NCBI RefSeq assembly: GCF_000463015.1
Contig: NC_022247.1
Span: 5,517,501-5,581,500 of the forward strand
Length of the DNA: 64,000 nt
DNA from: Variovorax paradoxus B4
GTDB taxonomy: Bacteria; Pseudomonadota; Gammaproteobacteria; Burkholderiales; Burkholderiaceae_C
Direction of reading: 5' to 3'
Part shown: piece by piece, positions 8,534 through 21,230 of the stretch
How positions within the stretch are numbered: the first letter of the stretch is position 1
How the letters are laid out: every line of letters begins with the position of its first letter
Notes under the pieces: generated by a model
What the model was told of the DNA's origin: nothing
Database searches by the model: none
Seen by the model: only the letters and a program-made list of their open reading frames with translations
Position numbers and translations under genes: made by a program

Positions 8534-10663
8534 TCAGGCTTTCAGGTACTCGGCCTTGGTGCCGAGCCAGCGATCGATGTGGCGCTGGGCCAGGTCCGGG
8601 TGCTTGTCGAGCATCAGCGGCGCCAGTTCGCGCGCCCAGTCGAGCAGCATCACGTCGGTCGTCAGGTCGGCAAAGCGCAGCAGCGGCGCGCCCGACTGGC
8701 GCGCGCCCAGGAATTCGCCCGGGCCGCGGATCTCGAGGTCGCGCCGCGCAATCTCGAAGCCGTCGCCGGTTTCGGCCATGGCCTTGAGCCGGGCCCGGGC
8801 CGCTTCGCCGACCCGGCCGCTGTCGCCCGGCGCGTAGAGCAAGACACAGGCCGAGGCCGCAGCACCGCGCCCCACGCGGCCGCGCAGCTGGTGCAGCTGC
8901 GAGAGCCCGAAGCGCTCGGCATGCTCGATCACCATCAGCGATGCGTTCGGCACGTCCACGCCCACCTCGATGACCGTGGTGCTCACCAGCACCTGGATCT
9001 CGTTGGCCGTGAAGGCGGCCATCACCGCCTGCTTTTCGGCCGTGGGCATGCGCGAATGCAGCAGCCCGACGTTGACGGCCGTACCGAGCGCATCCGCCAG
9101 CTCGTCGCGCGTCTCGGTGGCGTTGCGCAGGTCGACCGCCTCGCTTTCCTCGATCAACGGGCAGACCCAGTAGACCTGCCGGCCCTGGGCGATCTGCGCC
9201 TGGATGCGGTCGATCACCTCGTCGCGCCGGTGGTCGGCCACCAGCCTGGTGACGATGGGCGTGCGGCCCGGCGGCAGCTCGTCGAGCGTGGAAACGTCCA
9301 GGTCGGCGTAGTAGCTCATCGCCAGCGTGCGCGGGATCGGCGTGGCGCTCATCATCAACAGGTGCGGCTCGAGATGGCCCACGGCCTTGCCGCGCAGCGC
9401 AAGGCGCTGCGCCACGCCGAAACGGTGCTGCTCGTCGATGATCGCCAATGCGAGGTTCTTGAAACGCACTTTCTCCGAGATCACGGCATGGGTGCCGATG
9501 ACCAAGGCCGCCTCGCCGCTCTCGACCGCGGCGGACATCGCGTCGCGCTCCTTCTTCTTCTGGCTGCCGGTGAGCCAGGCCACGCGCAGGCCGCGTTCGG
9601 CCAGCAGCGGATCGAGCCAGCCGACCAGCTTGCCGAAGTGCTGGGCCGCGAGGATTTCGGTCGGCGCCATCAGCGCGCACTGAAAGCCCGCGTCGATGCA
9701 GCGCGCCGCCGCGAGCGCCGCCACCACGGTCTTGCCCGAGCCCACGTCGCCCTGCAGCAGGCGGTGCATCGGGATCTCGCGGCGGAGGTCGCGCGTGATT
9801 TCCTCGCCCACGCGCTGCTGCGCGCCGGTCAGGCCGAAGGGCAACACCGCGAGCAACTGCGCATGCAGCGAGCTCGCCTGCGGCTCGGCCGAGGAAGGCA
9901 GCATCGGCGCACGCTGCGCTGCGCGCTCCAGCCGCGCCTGCAACTGCGAGAGCTGCTGTGCGAGCAGTTCCTCCGCCTTGATGCGCTGCCATGCCGGATG
10001 GCTGTGGTCTTCGAGCGTGGCCATGGCCACGTCGGGCGTCGGGTAGTGCAGGAAGGTCAGCGAACTGCGCAGGTCCCAGGCGCCGCGCCATCCGATCTGC
10101 ACGGGAATCGTCTCGTCGAGCACCGCGCGCGCCAGGCCCGAGCGCACCTCGCGCCGGAGCACCGGCTGCGGGAGGCCCGCAATGGTCGAGTAGACCGGCG
10201 TCAGCGCCTGCGGCAATGCCGTGCCGGCCGCCTTGACGGTGGGATGCATCATCTGCCGCCCGACGAAGCCGCCGCGCATCTCGCCCCGCACGCGCACACG
10301 CGCGCCAACGGCCAGCTGCTTCTGCTGCGAGGGATAGAAGTTGAAGAAGCGCAGCTGGCAGGTGTCGCTGCCGTCGTCGATGGTGGCGATCAGCTGCCGG
10401 CGCGGGCGGAACACCACCTCGCATTCGGTCACCAAGCCCTCGACCTGCGCCATGTCGCCGTCGCGCGTGTCGGCCAGGCGCACGATGCGCGTCTCGTCTT
10501 CGTAGCGCATCGGCAGGTAGAGCGCGAAGTCGATGTCGCGCACCAGGCCGAGCTTGCGCAGCGCGCGCTGCACGGCGCTCAGCCCGGCACCGGGCGCGGC
10601 CGGGGCGGCGGCGGGCGGGCTTGTGGTCTTTTCGGGCGGCACGGACTTCACGGAAGCGGGCAT
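8534..10663 (-). CDS. recG: ATP-dependent DNA helicase RecG
   Basis: RecG remodels stalled replication forks and Holliday junctions. The 709-residue product has an N-terminal wedge/OB region, Walker A GDVGSGKT (about residues 305-312), an IIDEQHRFG DEAH-like motif, MMSATPIPRT motif III and the C-terminal QLRGRVGRG motif. The ATG at 10663 is chosen; a GTG at 10690 would add nine residues without homology. An alanine/proline-rich N-terminal extension (about residues 15-28) is unusual but low-complexity. It diverges from queA with 78 bases between starts. Confidence 0.96.
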   Translation of the reverse strand: MPASVKSVPPEKTTSPPAAAPAAPGAGLSAVQRALRKLGLVRDIDFALYLPMRYEDETRIVRLADTRDGDMAQVEGLVTECEVVFRPRRQLIATIDDGSDTCQLRFFNFYPSQQKQLAVGARVRVRGEMRGGFVGRQMMHPTVKAAGTALPQALTPVYSTIAGLPQPVLRREVRSGLARAVLDETIPVQIGWRGAWDLRSSLTFLHYPTPDVAMATLEDHSHPAWQRIKAEELLAQQLSQLQARLERAAQRAPMLPSSAEPQASSLHAQLLAVLPFGLTGAQQRVGEEITRDLRREIPMHRLLQGDVGSGKTVVAALAAARCIDAGFQCALMAPTEILAAQHFGKLVGWLDPLLAERGLRVAWLTGSQKKKERDAMSAAVESGEAALVIGTHAVISEKVRFKNLALAIIDEQHRFGVAQRLALRGKAVGHLEPHLLMMSATPIPRTLAMSYYADLDVSTLDELPPGRTPIVTRLVADHRRDEVIDRIQAQIAQGRQVYWVCPLIEESEAVDLRNATETRDELADALGTAVNVGLLHSRMPTAEKQAVMAAFTANEIQVLVSTTVIEVGVDVPNASLMVIEHAERFGLSQLHQLRGRVGRGAAASACVLLYAPGDSGRVGEAARARLKAMAETGDGFEIARRDLEIRGPGEFLGARQSGAPLLRFADLTTDVMLLDWARELAPLMLDKHPDLAQRHIDRWLGTKAEYLKA

Positions 10664-10741
10664 GGGACAATTCTGCCCGGCTCCGGCCACGTTCTACTTT
10701 CCACGCCTCCTTGGCACGGGCCCGTCCGGCCCTCAAGCACC

Positions 10742-14222
<3,481 letters not shown>

Positions 14223-14237
14223 CGCGGCGGGGCAAGG

Positions 14238-14606
14238 CTATTTCGGCGGCTGGATCGCGAGCGGCGTGGCGTAGGGCTCGATGCGCAGCAGCTCGGTCCT
14301 GAAGACCACGATCTGCCTGAGCGGCGCCTGCACCAGCGCGCCGCTCGCGTCCTTGTGCGAGGCGTATTGCCACAGCGTGAGCTGACCCTTGGCCGCGAGC
14401 TGCGCGGCCAGCCGCTCCACGGCGGGGTTGGAACCCGGGCCCAGCTGCGCCGCATCGGCGCCCACGATCACCTCGTCGCGCGGCGAGACCACCTTGAAGA
14501 GTTGCACGGACGCAGCCGCCTGGGCGCGCACGGAGCGCACCGCCAGAGCGGCGGGAAGAAGCGCGAACCCAAGGAGGGTGCGGCGGGGAAGCGTGTTCGT
14601 CGTCAT
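14238..14606 (-). CDS. Hypothetical exported protein
   Basis: A 122-residue protein I do not recognise. The N-terminus MTTNTLPRRTLLGFALLPAA has a twin-arginine followed by a hydrophobic stretch and an AVRSVRAQA cleavage-like site, so export by Sec or Tat is likely. The mature part (about 90 residues) has no cysteine and no motif I can name. It converges on tgt (15-base gap) and diverges from the SDR gene at 14744. A longer frame to 14951 is rejected because it would overlap the SDR gene. Confidence 0.7.
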   Translation of the reverse strand: MTTNTLPRRTLLGFALLPAALAVRSVRAQAAASVQLFKVVSPRDEVIVGADAAQLGPGSNPAVERLAAQLAAKGQLTLWQYASHKDASGALVQAPLRQIVVFRTELLRIEPYATPLAIQPPK

Positions 14607-14743
14607 GGAGAAGGAGCGTAGCCACGCGCGCCCGCGCCGGCCATTCGCCGTAAGCCATACGCCGGCCGGCGGCCCCGCGCGCGGCAGGGGCACGCCCATC
14701 CGGTACGCTTGCCGCCCATCCCCATCGCAGTTGCCGCATTCAC

Positions 14744-15526
14744 ATGACCAACGCATCACCACTTTCGCCCTACACCGCCCGCTATCCCTCGCTGGCCGGC
14801 CGCACCGTCTTCGTCTCCGGCGGGGCCAGCGGCATCGGCGAGGCACTGGTGCGGGCCTTCCATGCGCAGGGCGCGAAGGTCGGCTTCTGCGACCTCGACA
14901 CGGCCGCCGGCACCGCGCTCGCGGCGCAGCTGCAGGGCGACACGCCCGCACTGTTCATCGCATGCGACGTGACCGACACGGCGGCACTGGCGGCCACCAT
15001 CGCCGCGGTACGCGCGCAGTTCGGCCCGATCGGCGTGCTGCTCAACAATGCCGCCAACGACCGGCGCCACGAGATGGCCAACGTCACGAGCGAGGACTTC
15101 GACCGCCTCGTGGCCGTCAACTTCAAGCACCAGTTCTTTGCCGCGCAGGCGGTGGCGGACGACATGCGCGCACTGGGCGGCGGCTCGATCATCAATTTCG
15201 GCTCGATCAGCTGGATGATCAAGGGCCGGGGCTACCCGGTCTACCAGGCCTGCAAGGCGGCCGCGCGCGGCCTCACGCGCTCGCTGGCGCGCGACCTGGG
15301 CAAGCAGAACATCCGCGTCAATTCGATCGTGCCGGGCTGGGTGATGACCGAGCGGCAGATCAAGCTGTGGGTCAAGCCCGAGTCGGCCGCAGAGATCGAT
15401 GCGGCGCAATGCCTGCCGGGACGCGTGATGGCGGAGGACATTGCCGCGATGGCGCTGTTCCTGGCGGCCGACGATTCGAAGATGTGCACCGCGCAAGATT
15501 ACGTGGTGGATGCGGGTTGGACATAA
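14744..15526 (+). CDS. SDR-family NAD(P)-dependent oxidoreductase
   Basis: A 260-residue classical short-chain dehydrogenase. The cofactor motif is SGGASGIG at about residues 25-32, the NNAA structural motif at 101-104, and the catalytic Ser/Tyr/Lys are at about Ser154, Tyr167 and Lys171 (YQACK). The C-terminal AQDYVVDAGWT resembles sugar or hydroxyacid dehydrogenases of this class. The substrate cannot be assigned. Its stop codon lies three bases before a dispersed structured repeat. Confidence 0.9.
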   Translation: MTNASPLSPYTARYPSLAGRTVFVSGGASGIGEALVRAFHAQGAKVGFCDLDTAAGTALAAQLQGDTPALFIACDVTDTAALAATIAAVRAQFGPIGVLLNNAANDRRHEMANVTSEDFDRLVAVNFKHQFFAAQAVADDMRALGGGSIINFGSISWMIKGRGYPVYQACKAAARGLTRSLARDLGKQNIRVNSIVPGWVMTERQIKLWVKPESAAEIDAAQCLPGRVMAEDIAAMALFLAADDSKMCTAQDYVVDAGWT

Positions 15527-15529
15527 ATA

Positions 15530-15630
15530 GGCTCGCCCCCAGTCTTCGCGCACTTCGTGTCGCTTCGCCCACCCCCTACCGGGGGCAACACCAGCGGCCC
15601 GGCAAAGCCGGTTCCGCGGTGTTTCTGGAA
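15530..15630. repeat. Dispersed structured intergenic repeat, copy A
   Basis: One of four related ~100-bp elements in the window, here inverted relative to the other three. Read on the minus strand it holds an imperfect palindrome whose inner stem is CCGGC/GCCGG. A second hairpin CCCCC-GGTA-GGGGG and the conserved tail GACACGAAGTGCGCGAAG follow. It fills the space between the convergent SDR and DUF3597 genes, beginning 3 bases after the SDR stop. A bidirectional terminator or mRNA 3'-end stabiliser is the simplest reading. Confidence 0.85.
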
Positions 15631-15660
15631 ATGGCCTTTTCCGGCAGAAGCCGTCTTTAG

Positions 15661-16041
15661 CTAGTCGCGCAGTTCTGCCGGCACCTTGCCGCCGTTGGCG
15701 GCCAGCTTGGTCATGACCTGGCGATGCAGCCAGATGTTCATCTTGGCGCTGTCGCTGGTGTCGGCGCCGTAGCTCAGTTCGGCGGCGAGCTGCTTGCGCG
15801 CATCGAGGCTGCTGTCGAGGCCGAGGAGTTTCATCAGGTCGACGATGGACGTGCGCCAGTTCAGGCTGCTCGCGCCGGGCATGCCGTCGAGCAGGGCCTC
15901 GACGTCCACCACCGTGATGGCGGGCGGCGGTGCCGCGGCGGCGGGTGCGCCTGCGGGCGCCGCAGCTGCCGGAGCAGCAGGTGCGGGGGCGGCGTTTGCG
16001 GAAGGGAAAATCTTGGAAAGGATGCTGCCGAAAATGCTCAT
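15661..16041 (-). CDS. DUF3597 family protein
   Basis: A 126-residue protein whose C-terminal half matches the DUF3597 family: VEALLDGMPGASSLNWRTSI, DLMKLLGLDSS and a KMNIWLHRQVMTKLAANGG end. The N-terminus MSIFGSILSKIF is followed by an alanine/proline linker (about residues 15-42). No biochemical role is known to me. The ATG at 16041 is chosen over the frame extending to 16122 because the family starts with MSIFG. It converges on the SDR gene across repeat copy A. Confidence 0.85.
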   Translation of the reverse strand: MSIFGSILSKIFPSANAAPAPAAPAAAAPAGAPAAAAPPPAITVVDVEALLDGMPGASSLNWRTSIVDLMKLLGLDSSLDARKQLAAELSYGADTSDSAKMNIWLHRQVMTKLAANGGKVPAELRD

Positions 16042-16134
16042 GCTTCTGCTCCGTCGAGGTTGATGGCTGAAAACCGCGGCAGCGCGCGTGCGTGCCGCAG
16101 CCGACGGTTGTAGCACGCGCATGCGGCGGCGCCG

Positions 16135-17256
16135 CTACACGGCCGGCTTCAGCGGTCCGCCGGGCGTGAACGAATCCACAGACTCGGAAACCGATCCGCC
16201 AGCCGCCAGCTGCGGCACGTGCGGCGCAGCGGATGTACCGCAGGCATGGCAGAACTTCGAGAACGCGCTCTTGCGCGTCTCGCACTGGCCGCAATGGTCG
16301 AACAGGCCGATGCCGCAGTGCGGGCAGAAGTCGATCTCGTCGTTCTTCAGGTCCACCGGGCGTTCGCAGCCGGGGCACACGCCCTTGCCGAGCCGCGCGA
16401 GCGCGACGTCGTAGCTGAGCTCCTCGCGCCGGACCTGGTCGGGCTGCTGCTCGGCGAGCTTCTGGCGCGCGAGGTAGGCGTTGAGCGCAACGATCGCATA
16501 GCGGCCCACGAGCACCGTGACCAGAATGCCCACCACGTAGCGCACATAGCCGCCGTAGCTCGGCAGGTAGGGCACCAGCTCGACGAAGAAGGCGAACAGC
16601 GCGAAGAAGATGAAGCCCCAGACGAAGGGCCAGTAGGTGCTCTTTCGCTTTTTCGCGAACAGCCAGCCGGCCACGATCAGAAGCGGCAGCGTGAGCGCAA
16701 GGCGGTAGGCGAACACGCGCAGCTCGACCCGGCGGTACTCGGCGTCGAGTTTTTCCCGAGCATCGCGCTCCAGCAGCGACAGCGCCTCGCGGGCGCGCTG
16801 CTCGGCCTGCCGCGCGTCGAGCACGATCTGCTGCTGCGCATTCACCTGGCGCTGGACCTCGTCTTCCTTCTGCTTGAAGGCATCGAGCGCCTTGGTGCGT
16901 GCGATCAGCTCCGTGTCCTGGTCGGGCTGCGCGGTGGCGCGCCGCGTGGCGATCCAGTTGCCGAAGGTCTCGCGGGCGTTGGCGCTCGCCTGCCGCGCGG
17001 CGCTCTGCTGCAGGCGGACCTGCTCCAGCTGCCGTGTCGCCTGCAGCTCGGTAGCCTCCGACGCCTTGATGGTGCTGCGCAGCGGCTCGGCCGCGGGGCG
17101 GTCGATGAAGTCATCGAGCTCGAGCGCCCGTTCGACCTGCGGCAGGTCGTCCACGATGGCGCCGCCGAGCCCGATCAGGAAGCTCGCGAACGCCAGCGCC
17201 ACGAGCCAGAGGCCGCGGCGAAACCATTTTTCGGACAGACGCAATGACTTGCTCAT
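16135..17256 (-). CDS. Membrane protein with coiled coil and C-terminal zinc ribbon
   Basis: A 373-residue protein with one N-terminal transmembrane segment (about residues 15-33). A long charged coiled coil follows (about 55-185, rich in Q, R, E and A), then two or three further membrane segments (about 190-260). A zinc ribbon makes up the rest: CPGCERP, CPHCG, CGQC and CHACG. Similar proteins are annotated only as zinc-ribbon domain proteins, so no function is assigned. It is 28 bases downstream of the DUF2145 gene on the same strand and may be co-transcribed with it. Confidence 0.75.
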   Translation of the reverse strand: MSKSLRLSEKWFRRGLWLVALAFASFLIGLGGAIVDDLPQVERALELDDFIDRPAAEPLRSTIKASEATELQATRQLEQVRLQQSAARQASANARETFGNWIATRRATAQPDQDTELIARTKALDAFKQKEDEVQRQVNAQQQIVLDARQAEQRAREALSLLERDAREKLDAEYRRVELRVFAYRLALTLPLLIVAGWLFAKKRKSTYWPFVWGFIFFALFAFFVELVPYLPSYGGYVRYVVGILVTVLVGRYAIVALNAYLARQKLAEQQPDQVRREELSYDVALARLGKGVCPGCERPVDLKNDEIDFCPHCGIGLFDHCGQCETRKSAFSKFCHACGTSAAPHVPQLAAGGSVSESVDSFTPGGPLKPAV

Positions 17257-17284
17257 TTCATTCTTTCGGTGAGAGAGGGATTTC

Positions 17285-18082
17285 TTATTGCAGCTTGAAT
17301 GCCACCGGCGCCGCGCCGAGCCCCGCGCGCGGCATCCACGCGAACACCGAGTCGACCGTCACCGTCTCGATGCGGTCCGAGAACCGCTTGTCGTTCGGAT
17401 GGTCGTCGAAGGCCACGCTGGCCGAGCCCACGCGGCCGCCCAGGCGAGTGAGCGGGCCGAGCCGCAATGTGGTCGGCTCGTAGCCCTTGAACTGCATCCA
17501 CGCCTGCGCCTGCGCGCGGCTGCCGATGGTGGCGGGCTCCATCGCCGCGGCCAGCGTCTCGACCGCCCACTGGTTCGACTGCTGGTACTTCTGGCCCCAG
17601 GCGTAGCTCACGATGCTGTAGGGCGCGATGTTCAGCCGCACGATGCGCGCAGGCGGCTCGTGGAGCGCGGCCAGCAGCTGCGCCTGCACGGCAGGCGCAG
17701 GCACGACCCAGGCAGCCTCGTAGCGCCACAGGTCGTCGAGGAAGAACTCTCCGAGCCCCTGGCGGTAGACCGCGGCGACGGCGGTGCCGCACCGGTTGAG
17801 CTTGTGCACCACGCGCCATGGCCCCTCGTCGGTCTTGTAGGCGATGCCCAGGTGCGAATAGCGCAGGCCGTACTTGCCCAGGTCCTGCCCGGCGCGCGCC
17901 AGCAGCACGACGCGCGCGCCGCCGGCATCGAGCTGCTGCGAGGTGCGCTCCGCCAGCTGCATGCCCTTGACGATCAGTTCGGCGGTCGGCCTGGCCTGCT
18001 CGCAGGAGCGGCCGGCCAGCGCCTGCAGCGGCAGCGCCACCGCGAGCGCAAGCAGGAGCGCAGGGAAGACCGCGCGCTTCAC
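17285..18082 (-). CDS. DUF2145 family exported protein
   Basis: A 265-residue protein with a clear Sec signal (hydrophobic residues about 5-22, cleavage near LAG-RS) and the DUF2145 segments YSHLGIAYKT, HKLNRCG and YSIVSYAWGQKYQQSNQW. The family is found in proteobacterial envelopes and its activity is unknown to me. The conserved His and Cys could mark a papain-like (NlpC/P60-like) fold, which is speculation. Start is GTG at 18082, overlapping the stop of the upstream small secreted protein (GTGA). Confidence 0.8.
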   Translation of the reverse strand: MKRAVFPALLLALAVALPLQALAGRSCEQARPTAELIVKGMQLAERTSQQLDAGGARVVLLARAGQDLGKYGLRYSHLGIAYKTDEGPWRVVHKLNRCGTAVAAVYRQGLGEFFLDDLWRYEAAWVVPAPAVQAQLLAALHEPPARIVRLNIAPYSIVSYAWGQKYQQSNQWAVETLAAAMEPATIGSRAQAQAWMQFKGYEPTTLRLGPLTRLGGRVGSASVAFDDHPNDKRFSDRIETVTVDSVFAWMPRAGLGAAPVAFKLQ

Positions 18083-18536
18083 GACAGCCTCTCGTTGTGC
18101 AGCAGCGCGCGGCCGATGGCATTGGGCACGAAGGCCAGCACCTCGCCCGCGGCCGACAGCACGACGCCGCTGCCGATCACGCTGACCAGGACGCCCGTGC
18201 CCACCGCCGCCGACACGCCGTTGGCGGCGCGTCCCATCACCTTGACGCTGGCACGCGCACCATCCGACGCGCGCGCCAGCAGGTAGACGGTGCCATCGGC
18301 CGAGGCCTCGACCGCCACCACCGTGAGCATCGAGCCACCCACCGAGAGCGCGGCAGGCAGCGCAACCACGGCCGTGGCAGAGGCGCCCACCGCCGAAGCG
18401 GCACCCACGACCGAGGCCACCGGCAGCAGCGAGAGTGCGGCCGAAGCCTCGCTCTGCGCCTGGGCATGAAGGGGCAGCGCGGCACCCGCGAACGCGGTGC
18501 AGGCGGCGATCAGAAGCGCAGCAACGGATTTTTCAT
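18079..18536 (-). CDS. Small secreted protein with apparent frameshift in its start
   Basis: The long open frame (to codon 18535-18537) encodes a signal-peptide-like run KSVAALLIAACTAFAGAALP, then an LHAQA cleavage-like site and a glycine/alanine/valine-rich mature domain. It lacks any in-frame ATG, GTG or TTG ahead of the signal. The only plausible ATG (18534-18536) opens in another frame and stops after eight codons. One extra A in the five-A tract following the ATG would give a normal MKKSVAALL start. I therefore read it as a one-base deletion (real or sequencing), with the downstream gene coupled by GTGA overlap. Function is unknown. Confidence 0.6.
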
Positions 18537-18577
18537 GACGGTCTTTCGTGGGTTGATGATGAAGAAGAAGGCGGCGC

Positions 18578-19081
18578 TCATTCGGCCGAGCCGGCAGCCG
18601 CGGCTTCCTGGCGGGCGGCGCGGCAGCCTTGCAGCCGCGCTTCGATCAGGTCGGCCTCGTGGCGGTCGCGCAGGGTCTTGGCCAGCGTGAAGGCCGAGCT
18701 GATCAGGAACAGCCAGCTCACGCCCAGGAAGGCCTTGTAGGCGTCGTTGATCTCCATGCGGACCAGCCCCCAGCCGGTCAGGCCCATCGCGGTGAAGAAG
18801 CTGCCCCAGACCACCAGGCGCCACATCGGCACGTCGCGGCCCGCCGTGCCGCCGGCGCCCGCGTGCTGGCTGTCGCGCACGAACTTGGCCAGCATGAAGG
18901 CGGTGCTGAGGCAGAACACATAGCCCATCACCATGAACGCACGGTCCAGCGCCTCGCCCGGCAGCCAGCTCAGGCCGGTGGCGCACAGGAACACGGCGAT
19001 CCCGAAGGAAGCCCAGGCCTGGAACTGCCAGGCCCGCGTATCGCGCTGGATCGAAACGGTGGTGGACGGGAAGGGTTGCAT
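18578..19081 (-). CDS. YiaA/YiaB-family inner membrane protein
   Basis: A 167-residue membrane protein with two repeats of the YiaA/B two-helix domain. One has helices at about residues 19-35 and 45-65, the other at about 88-105 and 115-135. Each repeat has the pattern of a tryptophan-rich first helix followed by an STAFMLAK or SSAFTLAK motif. The family is of unknown function in E. coli. The ATG at 19081 is used because the additional upstream codons are not membrane-like. It lies 41 bases upstream of the frameshifted secreted-protein gene. Confidence 0.8.
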   Translation of the reverse strand: MQPFPSTTVSIQRDTRAWQFQAWASFGIAVFLCATGLSWLPGEALDRAFMVMGYVFCLSTAFMLAKFVRDSQHAGAGGTAGRDVPMWRLVVWGSFFTAMGLTGWGLVRMEINDAYKAFLGVSWLFLISSAFTLAKTLRDRHEADLIEARLQGCRAARQEAAAAGSAE

Positions 19082-19229
19082 GAGTGCCTCGCGGCGTAGT
19101 GAAGGTGAGCGAATGATGGTTCGCTCCCGCACCGCGGGACTCGAATGCTTCGACCAGTTCCGGTTTGAGCCGCTGCGGGTATCTCGAAGAGATACTTTCC
19201 GGCACCTTGCGCGCCGGAAAAGCCGCGCC

Positions 19230-21188
19230 TTACGCGGCCAGCAATCCGCTCACGCGCTGCTGCAGCGCCTCCGGCCGCACCTCGACCGGCGGCACGGCAT
19301 GGCCGACATGGAGCCCCACGCGGCTGAAGAAGCCGCGGCGAAAGGGCTTGGCCATGGCCACGTTCTCGCCGCCGCGCAGCTCGATGCGGCTGAAGTACGA
19401 GCCCCAGAGGTTGGTCAGCGCCATCGGGATCACCGGCGGCTCGATGCCTTCGGCGCGCGCGCTTTCGATGATCTTCATCACGCCGCCCTTGAAGGGCTGC
19501 AGCTGGCCGTCGCGCGTGATGGCACCCTCGGGGAAGATGGCCAGCAGGTCGCCTTCGCGCAGCACGCCCAGCGCCCTGGCAAAGGCCGCTTCGTAGGCCG
19601 CCGGGTCTTCCTTCTGCGGCGCGATGGGAATCGCCTTGGCCAGCCTGAACAGCCAGCCGAGCACCGGCACCTTGAAGATCCGGTGGTCCATGATGAAGCG
19701 GATCGGACGCGGGCTTGCGGCCATCAGCAATATCGCGTCGATGAAACTCACGTGGTTGCACACCAGCACCGCGGCGCCTTCGGTGGGAATGTGCTCGTCG
19801 CCCTTGATCTCGAAGCGGTAGACGAAGTGCGACAGCATCCACGCGATGAAGCGCAGCAGGTATTCCGGCACCAGCATGAAGATGTAGAACGCCACCACGG
19901 CGTTGGCAATGCCGGTGAACAGGAAGATCTGCGGAATCGTGAAGCCGGCGCCGAGCAATGCACCCGCGATGACCGAGCTGCCGATCATGAACAGCGCATT
20001 GAGGATGTTGTTGGCCGCGATGATGCGCGCGCGGTGCGTGGGCTGGCTGCGCAGCTGGATCAGCGCGTACATCGGCACGCTGTAAAGCCCCGCGAAGAGC
20101 GACAGCAGCGCCAGGTCGGCCATCACGCGCCAGTGCGCGGCCTGGCCCACGAAGGCGCCCAGCCCCATGACCGCCACCGGCGGCAGCGCACGCGACGCAA
20201 AGTACAGGTCGATGGCGAACACGCTCATGCCGATGGCGCCCAGCGGCACCAGGCCGATCTCCACCTGCCGGCGGCTCAGCGTCTCGCACAGCAGCGAGCC
20301 CACCCCGATGCCCACCGAGAACACCACCAGCAGCAGCGAGGCCACCTGCTCGTCGCCGTGCAGCACTTCCTTCGCGAAGCTGGGGAACTGGCTCAGGAAC
20401 ACCGCGCCGAAGAACCACATCCACGAGATGCCCAGGAGCGAGCGGAACACCACGATGTTGCCGTGCGCGAGCTGGAGGTTGCGCCAGGTCTCGCTGAACG
20501 GGTTCCAGTTGATCACCAGCCCCGGGTCGGTGGCAGGCGCCCGCGGAATGGCCTGGGCCACGCCGCGCCCGACCAGTGCCAGCAGCACGCAGGCCACCGC
20601 CACCGTGGCGTGGCCGACCTGCGGCAGCGCCACCAGCAGCCCGCCCGCGACCTGCCCGAGCAGGATGGCGACGAAGGTGCCCATCTCGACCATGCCGTTG
20701 CCGCCCGTGAGCTCGCGCGCGTCGAGCACCTGCGGCAGGTAGGCGAACTTGACCGGGCCGAACAGCGTGGAATGCAGGCCCATGAGGAACACGCAGCCCA
20801 GCAGCACCACCGCATCGGCCGTGACGAAACCCCAGGCCGCGAGCAGCATGATCGCGATCTCGAGGTTCTTGACGAAGCGGATCATCTTCGTCTTGTCGAA
20901 CTTGTCGGTGAGCTGCCCCGCCGTGGCGGAGAACAGCAGGAACGGCAGGATGAACAGCGCGCCGATGGCCAGGCCCGCCATGGCCGGCGGCATCCAGCTC
21001 AGCTGGAGCTGGTAGGTCACCATGACGGTGAAGGCGAACTTGAAGAGGTTGTCGTTCGCCGCGCCCGCGAACTGGGTCCAGAAGAAGGGCGCGAAGCGCC
21101 GCTGCTTGAGAAGGGCGAACTGGTTGGCGTGGGCGTTCGCTTCGTGGGGCGCGGTGGCGGCAGTGGCAGCAGCGGCGGGGGTTGTCAT
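19230..21188 (-). CDS. MFS lysophospholipid transporter fused to 1-acyl-glycerol-3-phosphate acyltransferase
   Basis: A 652-residue fusion. Residues about 20-430 form an LplT-like major facilitator with 12 membrane segments (FWTQFAGAANDNLFKFAF at the start). Residues about 470-652 are a PlsC acyltransferase with NHVSFID (about 478-484, the HxxxxD catalytic box) and FPEG (about 552-555). By analogy to LplT plus Aas it would import lysophospholipid and re-acylate it, but the acyl-ACP synthetase domain of Aas is missing. Of two ATGs, 21188 is favoured because AGGAG is nine bases upstream; the ATG at 21197 abuts it. Confidence 0.87.
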   Translation of the reverse strand: MTTPAAAATAATAPHEANAHANQFALLKQRRFAPFFWTQFAGAANDNLFKFAFTVMVTYQLQLSWMPPAMAGLAIGALFILPFLLFSATAGQLTDKFDKTKMIRFVKNLEIAIMLLAAWGFVTADAVVLLGCVFLMGLHSTLFGPVKFAYLPQVLDARELTGGNGMVEMGTFVAILLGQVAGGLLVALPQVGHATVAVACVLLALVGRGVAQAIPRAPATDPGLVINWNPFSETWRNLQLAHGNIVVFRSLLGISWMWFFGAVFLSQFPSFAKEVLHGDEQVASLLLVVFSVGIGVGSLLCETLSRRQVEIGLVPLGAIGMSVFAIDLYFASRALPPVAVMGLGAFVGQAAHWRVMADLALLSLFAGLYSVPMYALIQLRSQPTHRARIIAANNILNALFMIGSSVIAGALLGAGFTIPQIFLFTGIANAVVAFYIFMLVPEYLLRFIAWMLSHFVYRFEIKGDEHIPTEGAAVLVCNHVSFIDAILLMAASPRPIRFIMDHRIFKVPVLGWLFRLAKAIPIAPQKEDPAAYEAAFARALGVLREGDLLAIFPEGAITRDGQLQPFKGGVMKIIESARAEGIEPPVIPMALTNLWGSYFSRIELRGGENVAMAKPFRRGFFSRVGLHVGHAVPPVEVRPEALQQRVSGLLAA

Positions 21189-21230
21189 TCGGAACATCTC
21201 CTCTTGTTATCTACACACACTGTCCCCGCT

